Below are positions 7,900 to 15,754 of a stretch of DNA of 19,500 nucleotides, one piece after another; position 1 is the first letter of the stretch, and each line of letters starts with the position of its first letter. The position numbers and the translations under genes were made by a program. The notes beneath the pieces were generated by a model. It saw only the letters and a list, made by a program, of their open reading frames with translations. It did not search any database and had not been told where the DNA came from. The DNA comes from Chryseobacterium gleum (lineage in GTDB: Bacteria; Bacteroidota; Bacteroidia; Flavobacteriales_D; Sanyastnellaceae): NCBI GenBank assembly GCA_945883885.1, contig CAMCYM010000004.1, positions 1-19,500 of the forward strand. Reading direction: 5' to 3'.

Positions 7900-8871
7900 T
7901 TATGCAGCGAAGACCGCCGAAAGTAGCAGGCCTCCGCCGAGCCACCAGAGGACGCGTTCTGCACGACCGACGTGCCGCACTTCCGGCGCGCCGCCCGCGA
8001 GTCCGAAGGCGCACCACACCGCGGCTGCGCGCCATACCGCGGCCATTCCCAGGCCGCTGGGCAAAACCGCCGCTGCCGCCGCCGCGACGAGGCTGAAGAC
8101 GAAGGTGTGTAGCCGCGTGGACTCGGCCCGCAACCCGCCTGATCGCCGCGCCGAAAGCACCCGCACCCAGCCGCCCAGGGCCAGGACCGCCAGGCCCGCC
8201 CCAGCGGCTGTGCGGTTGAGGTCCTGGGCAAACGCCTCCCCCCGTGCAAAGAAGTCGGGCCCAGCCGGCCACCAGTACTCCTGCACCGCGTGCAGAAGTT
8301 CGATTCCGCTGACCCCACCCGCGGCCGCCAAACCGGCGACGGCCCCCGAAGCGAGCACCATGGGCCAAGCCGCGCCGATGCCGGTCATCAGCCATTCGCG
8401 GAGGAGGAAGGGCCGTGCGAGCGTTTGGGCCGCGTACAGCGCGGCGATCCCACCCATCCAGCCGGGTTCCAGCACCGCCGCACACCCCGCCAGCACTCCC
8501 GCCCGGAATCCGATCCCGCTCGCGCTGGCCTGGCGGTGCATCCGGAGCATTTGGTCCGCACTTCCTAACAGCGCCCACAGCGCTCCTGTCCCCCGCAAGG
8601 CCGCCACCGTCGACGCATCCGCAGGGGCGGCACATACCATCCACGCGAGAAACAGCGACACCATCGGGTCAGCGCGTGGCACGAAGGCATACGCGGCATA
8701 CATCCGATGGGCGATTCCTGCTGCTGCTACTGCGCCCACGGCGCGCACGGCTACGGCGCCGATTTCCGTCCCGGTGGCGAGGGCCCAAACCGCCCAGCAA
8801 GCCACCGCTGCGGGGACCACGAGCCACGCAACGGGCTGATTTGAGCGGAGCAAGCCGAGGAAAGGGGTCAC
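7900..8871 (-). CDS. DUF6427-like integral membrane protein
   Basis: A 323-residue, very hydrophobic protein with roughly eight or more predicted membrane spans. The start codon is GTG at 8871; the beginning MTPFLGLLRSNQPVAW resembles the DUF6427 N-terminus as I remember it. Supporting internal motifs are GFRAGVLAG (121-129) followed by a hydrophobic segment, and ARPFLLREWLMTGIGAAWP (152-170), close to the family pattern of an aromatic/Arg-Glu-Trp stretch leading to a Gly...Pro helix. The function of this Bacteroidota family is not known to me. Ala, Trp and Gly enrichment reflects the high GC content. It is head-to-head with the small membrane protein at 8928, and purQ lies downstream in the same direction. 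Confidence 0.75.
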   Translation of the reverse strand: MTPFLGLLRSNQPVAWLVVPAAVACWAVWALATGTEIGAVAVRAVGAVAAAGIAHRMYAAYAFVPRADPMVSLFLAWMVCAAPADASTVAALRGTGALWALLGSADQMLRMHRQASASGIGFRAGVLAGCAAVLEPGWMGGIAALYAAQTLARPFLLREWLMTGIGAAWPMVLASGAVAGLAAAGGVSGIELLHAVQEYWWPAGPDFFARGEAFAQDLNRTAAGAGLAVLALGGWVRVLSARRSGGLRAESTRLHTFVFSLVAAAAAAVLPSGLGMAAVWRAAAVWCAFGLAGGAPEVRHVGRAERVLWWLGGGLLLSAVFAA

Positions 8872-8899
8872 GGGTCGGGGAGAATGGCGTTGGAGGTCG

Positions 8900-8907
8900 T
8901 AAATTTG
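8900..8907 (+). promoter_or_regulatory. Bacteroidota -7 promoter box
   Basis: TAAATTTG is an exact match to the TAnnTTTG element used by the primary sigma factor of Bacteroidota. It lies 20 bp before the ATG at 8928, predicting a leader of roughly 15 bases. I see no clear TTG at the expected -33 distance. On the opposite strand TATTTTCG (complement of about 8913-8920) is a one-mismatch candidate for the divergent DUF6427-like gene. Confidence 0.6.
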
Positions 8908-8927
8908 GCTCGAAAATACCGCTGGAC

Positions 8928-9116
8928 ATGAACCTTCAGGACCTGCTCACCCCGCTCGCGAAATTCACGGTGTGGACCTTCGAGAACCTCCTCGTTCCGA
9001 TTGCGGATCCGATGAACGCAGCGGTCGTGGTCCTGATTCTCGGCGGCATCGGCTTCTGGTTGCGCACGCAGAAGCGCATGACTGAAAAGGCCCAAAAGAA
9101 CGGCGGTATCGTCTGA
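8928..9116 (+). CDS. Small single-span membrane protein, DUF6341-like
   Basis: A 62-residue protein. An amphipathic N-terminus (MNLQDLLTPLAKFTVWTFEN) is followed by one hydrophobic span, AAVVVLILGGIGFWL (31-45), and a basic cytoplasmic tail (RTQKRMTEKAQK). Size, topology and its place beside a DUF6427-like gene resemble the small DUF6341 proteins I recall from Flavobacteriales, but the similarity is inferred from layout and topology, so the family name is tentative. The start is supported by the promoter box 20 bp upstream; the same frame is open upstream but has no plausible protein there. The palindrome array begins one base after its stop codon. Confidence 0.75.
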   Translation: MNLQDLLTPLAKFTVWTFENLLVPIADPMNAAVVVLILGGIGFWLRTQKRMTEKAQKNGGIV

Positions 9117-9117
9117 A

Positions 9118-9451
9118 CCGCGGCTTCGCGGCTAAATCAGGGATGAGGCGCGGCTTCGCCGCGGAGGGATGAGGCGCCGCTCCGCGGCGGAGAACAGGCG
9201 CGGCTTCGCCGCTAAATCAGGGATGAGGCGCGGCTTCGCCGCGGAGGGATGAGGCGCCGCTGCACGGCGGAGGGAACAGGCGCGGCTTCGCCGCTCTTCA
9301 GGATTCAGGATTGTAGTTTTCCTTGATGGACCGGCTCTCTTCCACACTCATCCCTGTCCCCTCAACCCTTGGGCGCGAAGCGCCCCCTCACACTGTTCTC
9401 GGCGCGCAGCGCCCCTGCCCCCTCAATCCTCGCTCTCGCGGCGCAGCCGCG
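9118..9451. repeat. Palindrome array (REP-like) between convergent genes
   Basis: This 343-bp gene-free gap holds ten GC-rich hairpins with 3-5 base loops. On the left arm they lie at 9118-9131, 9149-9163, 9175-9189, 9200-9212, 9229-9243, 9255-9269 and 9282-9294, most with a TTC loop. On the right arm they lie at 9371-9385 (GGGCGC, GAA, GCGCCC), 9401-9413 and 9437-9451, with GAA or GCA loops. GAA is the complement of TTC, so the right arm is in inverted orientation. Spacers are also inverted copies: CAGGGATGAG at 9138-9147 matches CTCATCCCTG at 9348-9357. The array sits 3' of both flanking genes. No T-run follows any hairpin, so these are not standard terminators; mRNA 3'-end stabilisation or a mobile palindrome family are possibilities. 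Confidence 0.9.
9132..9293 (+). repeat. Two tandem copies of an 80/82-bp unit
   Basis: Copy one is 9132-9211 (80 bp) and copy two 9212-9293 (82 bp). They differ by two substitutions (CTCCG versus CTGCA in one hairpin loop) and a two-base GG insertion before AACAGG. Each unit starts with CTAAATCAGGGATGAG and contains three hairpins. A degenerate partial unit (9119-9131) precedes the first copy. Near identity suggests recent duplication. Confidence 0.9.
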
Positions 9452-9459
9452 TCCTCAAT

Positions 9460-10743
9460 TCAGAGCACGTCCCGGCCGATGTCGGTGCGGTGGTATTTGC
9501 CTTCGAAGGTGACCGTGGAAGCGGCGGCGTACGCTTCGGTGAGGGCGTCGGTGAGGGTGTTCGCCAGGCCTGTACAGGCAAAGACACGGCCGCCGGAGGT
9601 CATTGTTTTGCCGCGCTGGAGGCGGGTTCCTGCGTGGAAAATGAGCGACCGGTCGCGGCTGGTAGCTGCATCGAGGCCGGTGACTTCGCGACCGGTGATC
9701 GGGGAGTCCGGGTACCCTTCGGAAGCGAGGACCACGGTGGCGGCTGCACGGGGGTCGATGTCCACATCCACTTCCGACAGGAGACCGGAGGCCGCCGAGA
9801 TGCAGACGTCGAGCAGGTCGCTCCGGAGCCGCGGCAGGATGGCCTCTGTTTCGGGGTCGCCGAGGCGGCAGTTGTACTCGATGACGTAGGGCTCGTGGCC
9901 TACCTTCATGAGGCCGAAGAAGATGAAGCCGCAGTAGGGGATCCCCTCTTTCGCGAGGCCCTTGATGGTGGGGATGACGATGCGGTTGAGGACTTTGTCG
10001 TCGAACTCGGGGCTGGCAAAAGGCACGGGAGAGACCGCCCCCATGCCGCCGGTGTTGGGCCCGGTATCGCCGTCGCCGATGCGCTTGTAGTCCTTCGCGG
10101 AAGGCAGCATGCGGTAGGTGCTGCCGTCGGTGATGCAGAAGGTGCTGAGTTCGATGCCGTCGAGGAATTCTTCGATGACCATCCGCCGGCCAGCGGCGCC
10201 GAATTTGTCGCCGTCGAGCATCGCGCGGATTTCAGCCTCAGCTTCTGTGCGGTCGGAGCAGATCAACACCCCCTTGCCGGCGGCCAAACCGTCCGCTTTC
10301 AAGACGTACGGCGGCCGAAAACCATCGAGAAACGCACAGGCTGCGGTGGATTCGCCGGTTCCGAAGGCGCCGTACCGCGCGGTCGGGATGCGGTGGCGTT
10401 CCATGAAGGATTTGGCAAACTCCTTGCTGCCTTCGAGTTGCGCACCTGCAGCACCGGGCCCGATGACGAGCGGAGCCTGTTTGTCCATGGCGCGCAAGTG
10501 ATCCGCCAGTCCAGCGACGAGCGGGCCTTCGGGGCCGATCAGGACCAGCCCGATGTCGTGGCGCCGCACATAGCGCTCGACCGCGCCAGCATCCGCCGGA
10601 TCCAAATCCGGAACACACGTCCCCAGCGCCGCCATGCCCGCGTTCCCGGGGGCGATGTGCAGGGACCCGAGCAGGGAGCTTGCTGCCAACTTCCACGCCA
10701 TCGCATGCTCGCGACCGCCGCTTCCCACGAGGAGCACATTCAT
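9460..10743 (-). CDS. purD: Phosphoribosylamine-glycine ligase (GAR synthetase)
   Basis: A 427-residue ATP-grasp ligase joining glycine to phosphoribosylamine with ATP, step two of purine synthesis. The N-terminal domain begins with the signature VLLVGSGGREHA (3-14) and has APGNAG. The ATP-grasp core includes YVLKADGLAAGKGV, the glycine-rich GPNTGGMGAVSP and the metal-binding IEYNCRLGDPETE. The C-terminal domain ends in YHRTDIGRDVL. The length matches the family. ATG at 10743 is preferred over GTG at 10749 because it places the conserved MNVLLVGSGG at the start. The palindrome array lies directly after its stop. The gene diverges from the glycosyltransferase at 10775 across only 31 bp. Confidence 0.97.
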   Translation of the reverse strand: MNVLLVGSGGREHAMAWKLAASSLLGSLHIAPGNAGMAALGTCVPDLDPADAGAVERYVRRHDIGLVLIGPEGPLVAGLADHLRAMDKQAPLVIGPGAAGAQLEGSKEFAKSFMERHRIPTARYGAFGTGESTAACAFLDGFRPPYVLKADGLAAGKGVLICSDRTEAEAEIRAMLDGDKFGAAGRRMVIEEFLDGIELSTFCITDGSTYRMLPSAKDYKRIGDGDTGPNTGGMGAVSPVPFASPEFDDKVLNRIVIPTIKGLAKEGIPYCGFIFFGLMKVGHEPYVIEYNCRLGDPETEAILPRLRSDLLDVCISAASGLLSEVDVDIDPRAAATVVLASEGYPDSPITGREVTGLDAATSRDRSLIFHAGTRLQRGKTMTSGGRVFACTGLANTLTDALTEAYAAASTVTFEGKYHRTDIGRDVL

Positions 10744-10748
10744 GTGCA

Positions 10749-10756
10749 CAAAACTA
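10749..10756 (-). promoter_or_regulatory. Possible -7 box for purD
   Basis: The minus strand reads TAGTTTTG, an exact TAnnTTTG match, only 5 bases before the purD ATG. If used, the transcript would start at or next to the start codon and be leaderless. No TTG is seen at the -33 distance, so a chance match is quite possible. Confidence 0.25.
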
Positions 10757-10774
10757 CGGCGCTACCTTGCGCAC

Positions 10775-12571
10775 ATGTTGCTGTCCGTCGTCGTTATCAC
10801 GCGCAATGAATCGCACAACATCGTGCGGTGCTTGCAGAGTTGCATGGGCCTTGCCGATGAACTTTTGGTGGTGGACTCGGGCTCCACCGACGACACGGTG
10901 GCTCTGGCGGAATCCTGCGGAGCCCGGGTGCTGGTCCACCCGTTTTCAGGCCACATTGAACAAAAAAACTGGGCGGCTGCCCAAACGAGAGCACGCTACC
11001 TCCTCAGCCTCGATGCGGACGAGGCCCTCTCGCCAGAACTTCAACAGAGTTTGAAGCGCTGGCGGGCAGATCGATCGGCATCCGAGTCGGGGCCCGCGGG
11101 CTGGGCGGTGAACCGGTTGACGAATTACTGTGGTACCTGGGTGCGCCATGGGGGATGGTATCCGGACCGGAAGGTGCGGCTATGGAGGGCGGGTGCTGGG
11201 GTTTGGGGAGGGGAGAACCCGCACGACCGGTTCGAGCTATCGGGCGGCGCGCAGCCGGCGCTGCTCGATGGGGATTTGCTGCATTACAGTTACAGGAATG
11301 CAGAGGACCATTATCGCCAAATTGAATTCTTCTCGGACATCGCAGCGACGGCGGCGGCCCGGCGCGGTGTGCGGTCTGGGAAGGTGATGCTGCCGATTCG
11401 GGCGGGGTTTCAGTGGGTGAAGAATGCGCTGGTGCGGGGGGGGTGGCGCGACGGGGCGGCCGGCTGGGCCATTGCGCGGAGGAGTGCGTGGGCGACGTGG
11501 AGGAAGTACGAAAAGCTGGGGTGGATCGGTCGCGGGGTGGATGCGTTGGGGGGCCGGCCGGTGCGCCGCCTGCTGATTGTCCGAACGGATGGCATCGGAG
11601 ACGTGGTGCTGTCGTTGCCGATTGCGGAGTGGTGTGCTGTCCATGCCCCGGAGGTGGCGGTGGATGTGTTGACGCGGCCCTACGCGGCGCCGGTGGCGCG
11701 GGCGTGCCGAGCCGTGCATGAGGTGGTGGAGTGGGAGCGGGGGACGCCGGTGCCGCTGTTAGGAGGGTACGACGTGGTCGTGTTTGCGTTTCCCGAGCGG
11801 GAGGTTGTCCGGGCTGCCGTGCGGGACGGGGTGGCTGTGCGCGTAGGCACGGCACGGCGTCTGCACACGTGGCGGGCCATGACGCATGGGGTGTGGGATT
11901 CGCGCAAACGAAGCGGGGAGCACGAGGCATGGCACGGGGTGCAGTTGCTTGCACCGGTCAAGGGGCTCCCGGGCATGGCCCGGCCGGGGGCAGCACTTCC
12001 GACGCGTGGCTGGCCGCAGCTGGGCGAGGTGGCCGTACGGTTGCATGCGGCAGGTCCCGACGTTCTTCCCGACGATCTGCGGCCGGATGGACGGGCCACC
12101 GTCGTGCTCCATCCGGGGAGCCACGGCAGCGCGAACAACTGGAGCATCGGGCGGTATGTGCGTTGTGCGCAGAAGATGGCCCAGGAAGGTTGGCGGGTGG
12201 TGTTCAGCGGAAGTGAGGCAGAAGCGCGCGCCTACCGCGCGTGCGCAGACGTTCCCGACGGTTTCTTCGCCGAGGGCGGAGTCGTGGATGCGGGGGGCCG
12301 GCTCACGTTGGCGGAGTTGATGGCACTCCTGGCGACGGCCGATGCGGTGGTGGCGGCCAGCACGGGGCCCTTGCACCTTGCGGCGGCGCTCGGGAGGCCC
12401 TGCCTGGGACTGTATGGGACCGAACCTCCGGTTTGGCCGGAGCGCTGGAGGCCGGTCGGCCCGGAGGCAGACTGGATAGCGGTCAGCGAGTTGGCTTCAG
12501 ACGGGGGGCTCGCGGTGGACGTGGAGCAGGTGGTGGACCGGCTGCGCGCGCTCCGGAAAACATCCCCATGA
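10775..12571 (+). CDS. Two-domain glycosyltransferase, GT2 fused to GT9 (heptosyltransferase-like)
   Basis: A 598-residue protein with two complete catalytic modules. Residues 1 to about 240 are a GT-A fold family 2 transferase of the lipopolysaccharide-core type: LLSVVVITRNESHNI at the start, ELLVVDSGSTDDT near 29-41, the metal-binding LDADE at 79-83 and GGWYPDRKVRLW at 126-137. Residues about 264-598 are a GT-B fold family 9 heptosyltransferase-like module: LLIVRTDGIGDVVLSLPI (266-283), VVLHPGSHGSANNWS (443-457) and STGPLHLAAALGRPCLGLYG (529-548). It probably adds two consecutive sugars to LPS core or another envelope glycan at the cytoplasmic face; the sugars are unknown. ATG at 10775 begins the conserved GT2 strand; the longer frame lies antisense within purD. 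The last 89 bp overlap the convergent ligase gene. Confidence 0.92.
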   Translation: MLLSVVVITRNESHNIVRCLQSCMGLADELLVVDSGSTDDTVALAESCGARVLVHPFSGHIEQKNWAAAQTRARYLLSLDADEALSPELQQSLKRWRADRSASESGPAGWAVNRLTNYCGTWVRHGGWYPDRKVRLWRAGAGVWGGENPHDRFELSGGAQPALLDGDLLHYSYRNAEDHYRQIEFFSDIAATAAARRGVRSGKVMLPIRAGFQWVKNALVRGGWRDGAAGWAIARRSAWATWRKYEKLGWIGRGVDALGGRPVRRLLIVRTDGIGDVVLSLPIAEWCAVHAPEVAVDVLTRPYAAPVARACRAVHEVVEWERGTPVPLLGGYDVVVFAFPEREVVRAAVRDGVAVRVGTARRLHTWRAMTHGVWDSRKRSGEHEAWHGVQLLAPVKGLPGMARPGAALPTRGWPQLGEVAVRLHAAGPDVLPDDLRPDGRATVVLHPGSHGSANNWSIGRYVRCAQKMAQEGWRVVFSGSEAEARAYRACADVPDGFFAEGGVVDAGGRLTLAELMALLATADAVVAASTGPLHLAAALGRPCLGLYGTEPPVWPERWRPVGPEADWIAVSELASDGGLAVDVEQVVDRLRALRKTSP

Positions 12572-14045
12572 AGACGCCGGCGAACGTAGCGCCGGCCTGC
12601 GACTCCAACGTGTCTTCCGTGAGGCATGACAGCGCCAGCACGAGGGCAAAGACGCGCGCCGGGGACCGCCACGGCCCAGGAATCCGCCACAGACCCGCGA
12701 TTGCGAGCAACCATGCCAGTGAGGCCAGAAGCCCCGAGGCCGCCCATAAGGTGAGGTATTGGTTGTGCGGCCGCAACTGAAATGCCGGGTCCAGCGGCGA
12801 GCGTAGATCCACGTAGGCCTTACGCATTGCCGCATCCACATCGCCTGTTCCGACTCCGAGCATCGGATGCTGTCGGATGACATGCCAGGCCGCACGGGCG
12901 AACTCCAGGCGCTGAAGAACGGAATTTCCGGAAGGATCTCCACCGTCCCGGTGGTTTGCCCATTCGAAGGCGAGGACATCCCATCTGCGCCGAATGCCGC
13001 GGTGTTGCAGCTCAGAAACCGTGGGAATGCCCGCGTAGATGTGTCCGATGGAGGCTTCGGAAAGGGCGTCCACACCGTCGGCGTCTTTGCGCAAGCCGAG
13101 GGAACTCAGATGCCGGATCGCCGTGGTTCGGAGCTCTTGGCCCCGCGCATCTAGGCCGGAAAGTGGCTTACCCGTGCGGGCCATCCATGCGCTGTCCAAC
13201 TCTTGTTCACACAAGTAGGTCCCGACGAATGTTCCGTTCTCCCGCAGGGAACGCCTGGCATCGTGGCGGTAGAGTCCGCCGCGTCGACTGGTTGTTTCGA
13301 GTGCGTCCGCCTCCGGGTACACGGCGCGAAGCATCCAAGCGGCCCACCCTCCCCCGACTACTGCAACCCCGAATGCCACACCGAGGGCGATGCGGATGAA
13401 CCGCTGGCGGCCTTCGAACACGCACGCTGCGGCCACCGCTGCGGGCAGCAAGAGGATGCCTGTCATCGATCCCGTCCGCGCGACGGTCAGGCCGCCCACG
13501 GCAACCAAGAGGGCTGGGGCGACCCATCGGATCCGCTTTTCAAGGGCAAGCAGCGTCCACCAACCTGCGGCCCACGCCACAAGCAGACTGAACCGGACAT
13601 GGGAAATGAAGGGAGACCAGTCGCGCGGCCGCAGAAACTCGCCCCGGCTTTCCCGCCACCAGCCGAAGCTCCACATCGCGGCACAGGCGACAAGGACGGC
13701 TCCTCCCAGGAGCAGCGGCACCCAGCGACCGGCCCAGTCCCGGTCCCAGCGACCGGTGGCACCGAGGACGAGGAAGGCGAACAACGGCCCCTCGTTCCGC
13801 AACACGTGCAGTCCTGGCGTCAGGTCCTCAGACCACAGCAGTCCCGACACTTGGAACACCCCTAATGCGACGACCGACCATCCCAGTGTTCCGGACCATG
13901 GCCTCATCCTTCCCTGCTGTACCCGGTCTGTCACCCAACCTGCGGCGAACACGAGCAAGCCCACAGACATCAACGGGTTTGAAAGGGGCAGACCGAACAA
14001 GACGATTCCCCACCCCCACCGGTAGAGCCGTTCAGCGGAGATCAT
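12483..14045 (-). CDS. O-antigen ligase/polymerase-like membrane protein (Wzy_C)
   Basis: A 520-residue polytopic protein with about ten or more membrane spans. A large soluble loop occupies about 240-420. The loop holds the family hallmarks HPMLGVGTGDV (393-403) and LRPHNQYLTLWAASGLL (424-440), typical of the Wzy_C domain of O-antigen ligases and polymerases that transfer undecaprenyl-linked glycans in the periplasm. I cannot tell ligase from polymerase. A basic Pro/Arg tail (from about 503) corresponds to the part overlapping the opposite-strand glycosyltransferase, and may have arisen by stop-codon loss. The start at 14045 overlaps the S41 peptidase stop as ATGA, which also rules out the longer upstream frame. 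Confidence 0.88.
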   Translation of the reverse strand: MISAERLYRWGWGIVLFGLPLSNPLMSVGLLVFAAGWVTDRVQQGRMRPWSGTLGWSVVALGVFQVSGLLWSEDLTPGLHVLRNEGPLFAFLVLGATGRWDRDWAGRWVPLLLGGAVLVACAAMWSFGWWRESRGEFLRPRDWSPFISHVRFSLLVAWAAGWWTLLALEKRIRWVAPALLVAVGGLTVARTGSMTGILLLPAAVAAACVFEGRQRFIRIALGVAFGVAVVGGGWAAWMLRAVYPEADALETTSRRGGLYRHDARRSLRENGTFVGTYLCEQELDSAWMARTGKPLSGLDARGQELRTTAIRHLSSLGLRKDADGVDALSEASIGHIYAGIPTVSELQHRGIRRRWDVLAFEWANHRDGGDPSGNSVLQRLEFARAAWHVIRQHPMLGVGTGDVDAAMRKAYVDLRSPLDPAFQLRPHNQYLTLWAASGLLASLAWLLAIAGLWRIPGPWRSPARVFALVLALSCLTEDTLESQAGATFAGVFMGMFSGARAAGPPPAPRPPRAPRLKPTR

Positions 14046-15754
14046 TTCCGGTTGCCGGCGAGGATCGAGCGGTACGTGCCGTTTGAAAGCGCCTCTACGG
14101 CCGCCTGCAGGACCGGATCGTGCGGCATGCTCCACACGATCACCCCTTCTTGCAAGTGGTAGCGCATCACAATCTCCTCTTCAAGGGAGCGGACGATTTC
14201 TGCACGGTGGCGGGCCATGTCCTTGAATGCATCCGGCCGAACAGCCGATTCGAATGCCAGCAACGCCGTTGAGTCCGAGGCAAATGTGCCTTCTTCGCGG
14301 GCGGCAGTGCGCAACGACTCGAGCGCTGCGTACGTAGCGGTTTGGTACTTGAAATCGGCCTGTTTCCGGACGTAGTCCTGGAATTCTTCCCAATCTGCAT
14401 CTGACAGCCGGAATTCCTTCGGTTCGGAGATCTCGGTTCGCCGGGCGCACCACAGGTTTGCAAACTCGAACAGCAGGCCTTGGTCGTAGAGGGCTTCGAG
14501 GACGGCAGCCATGTACGTGGGGGGGATGACCAAATCGGGTTCGATGCCCTTTCCATCCAGCACTTTCCGGCCGTTCTGGGTTCTGAATTCGCGCCGCAAG
14601 GAATCCGGGACCTCTTCGGCGATGCCATCTTTCTTGCGGCTGTAATCGAGCCGTTGGATGCAGCGACCGCTGGGGGTGTAGTATTTGGCTACGGTCACCT
14701 TCAACTTCGTGCCGTACGCCAGGTCCTTGTTCTGCTGTACGAGCCCTTTGCCGTAGCTCGCTTCACCCACGATGATTGCACGGTCGTGGTCCTGCAGCGC
14801 CCCGGCCACGATTTCACTTGCCGAAGCAGAAATGCCGTCAATCAGCACAGCCACAGGCAGGTTCGGGACGACGGGGTCTGCGAAGGTTTTGTACACCTTG
14901 GTCCACTCGGGCACCTTGCCGCGGGTAGAGACGACTTCCAGCTCTTTCGGCAGGAACAGATTTGCAATGGAAACGGATTCGTTCAAGAGGCCGCCGCCAT
15001 TTCCCCGCAAATCCAGCACAATCTGCTTTGCTCCTGCGGAATCGGTCAGGTACCGGATGGCTTGGCGCAACTCGCCCGCACTGCCTTGGGTGAACGCGCT
15101 GAGAATGACATATCCGGTGACCTCGTCTACCATGCCTCGGTAAGGCACGGCGGGCATCTTGATCTTCTCACGTGTCAGGGCCACATACCGGTCTTCTGCT
15201 TCGCCTGGCCTGCGGTACCGCAACTCGAGCCCGGTTCCCGTGGCCCCTTGGAGCATTTCTGAGACCTGGTCGGTGTTCAAGCCGTCCACCTTGCGCCCTC
15301 CGACCGACACGATCACGTCCCCGATCCGGAGTCCTGCCTCTGCGGCCGGGAATCCCGGGTACACATCCACGATGGTGACCTTTCCATTGAGCTGCTGGAT
15401 GGTGGCCCCTACGCCGCCGTATTCGCCGGTGGTCATGAAGCGCAAGTCTTCTACGCGGGATTCCGGATAGTAAACCGTATACGGGTCCAACGAAGTGACC
15501 ATGGCATCGATGGCTTCGTCCATCAAGGCCCCGGGTTGCAGTTCATCGACGTAGTAGATGTTCAGCTCTCGGAATACCGAATTCAAGATTTCAAGTTGCT
15601 TTGAAATCTCGAAGTAATTCTCCCGAACGGGCCGAATAAAACCGGACAACACCACGAGTCCGCCGAGGGAAAGGGCAGTCCATTTGAGCACACGAACTCC
15701 CCGGCGGTTGCGCGGCCATTTTCCTACCTGCGGGGATTTCGGATGCGCCTCCAT
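14042..15754 (-). CDS. S41A family C-terminal processing peptidase
   Basis: A 570-residue periplasmic protease. The N-terminus has a basic stretch and one membrane anchor (TALSLGGLVVLSGFI, about 26-40). The substrate-gating region includes SLDPYTVYYPE (88-98). A PDZ domain spans about 110-195, with GVGATIQ and GFPAAEAGLRIGDVIVSV. The catalytic domain has VLDLRGNGGGLLNESV (246-261), SASASE (309-314) with probable nucleophile Ser311, and EASYGKGLVQ with Lys336. The Ser-Lys spacing of 25 matches the Ser/Lys dyad of Tsp/CtpA. A helical C-terminal extension (about 430-570) is longer than in minimal CtpA. It starts directly after the rnpA stop, with no gap, so it is surely in the same operon. The likely role is processing or degrading envelope proteins. 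Confidence 0.95.
   Translation of the reverse strand: MEAHPKSPQVGKWPRNRRGVRVLKWTALSLGGLVVLSGFIRPVRENYFEISKQLEILNSVFRELNIYYVDELQPGALMDEAIDAMVTSLDPYTVYYPESRVEDLRFMTTGEYGGVGATIQQLNGKVTIVDVYPGFPAAEAGLRIGDVIVSVGGRKVDGLNTDQVSEMLQGATGTGLELRYRRPGEAEDRYVALTREKIKMPAVPYRGMVDEVTGYVILSAFTQGSAGELRQAIRYLTDSAGAKQIVLDLRGNGGGLLNESVSIANLFLPKELEVVSTRGKVPEWTKVYKTFADPVVPNLPVAVLIDGISASASEIVAGALQDHDRAIIVGEASYGKGLVQQNKDLAYGTKLKVTVAKYYTPSGRCIQRLDYSRKKDGIAEEVPDSLRREFRTQNGRKVLDGKGIEPDLVIPPTYMAAVLEALYDQGLLFEFANLWCARRTEISEPKEFRLSDADWEEFQDYVRKQADFKYQTATYAALESLRTAAREEGTFASDSTALLAFESAVRPDAFKDMARHRAEIVRSLEEEIVMRYHLQEGVIVWSMPHDPVLQAAVEALSNGTYRSILAGNRK

Noticed and set aside
7217..8644. A 475-codon minus-strand open frame across purQ and the DUF6427-like gene
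   Set aside because: Out of frame with both, Gly/Arg-rich, and no motifs; a shadow of high GC codon use.
9132..9347. A 71-codon minus-strand open frame with repeated peptide words such as AAKPRLIPDL
   Set aside because: It is a translation of the palindrome array; repetition follows the DNA repeats and there is no independent coding signal.
9118..9451. CRISPR array
   Set aside because: The repeated parts are short palindromes, the intervals are irregular, and the sequences between them are themselves repeated, so there are no unique spacers; no cas genes are nearby.
10763..10770. A plus-strand -7 box (TACCTTGC) for the glycosyltransferase
   Set aside because: Two departures from TAnnTTTG at the key TTTG part, and it would place the start at the ATG; not better than chance.
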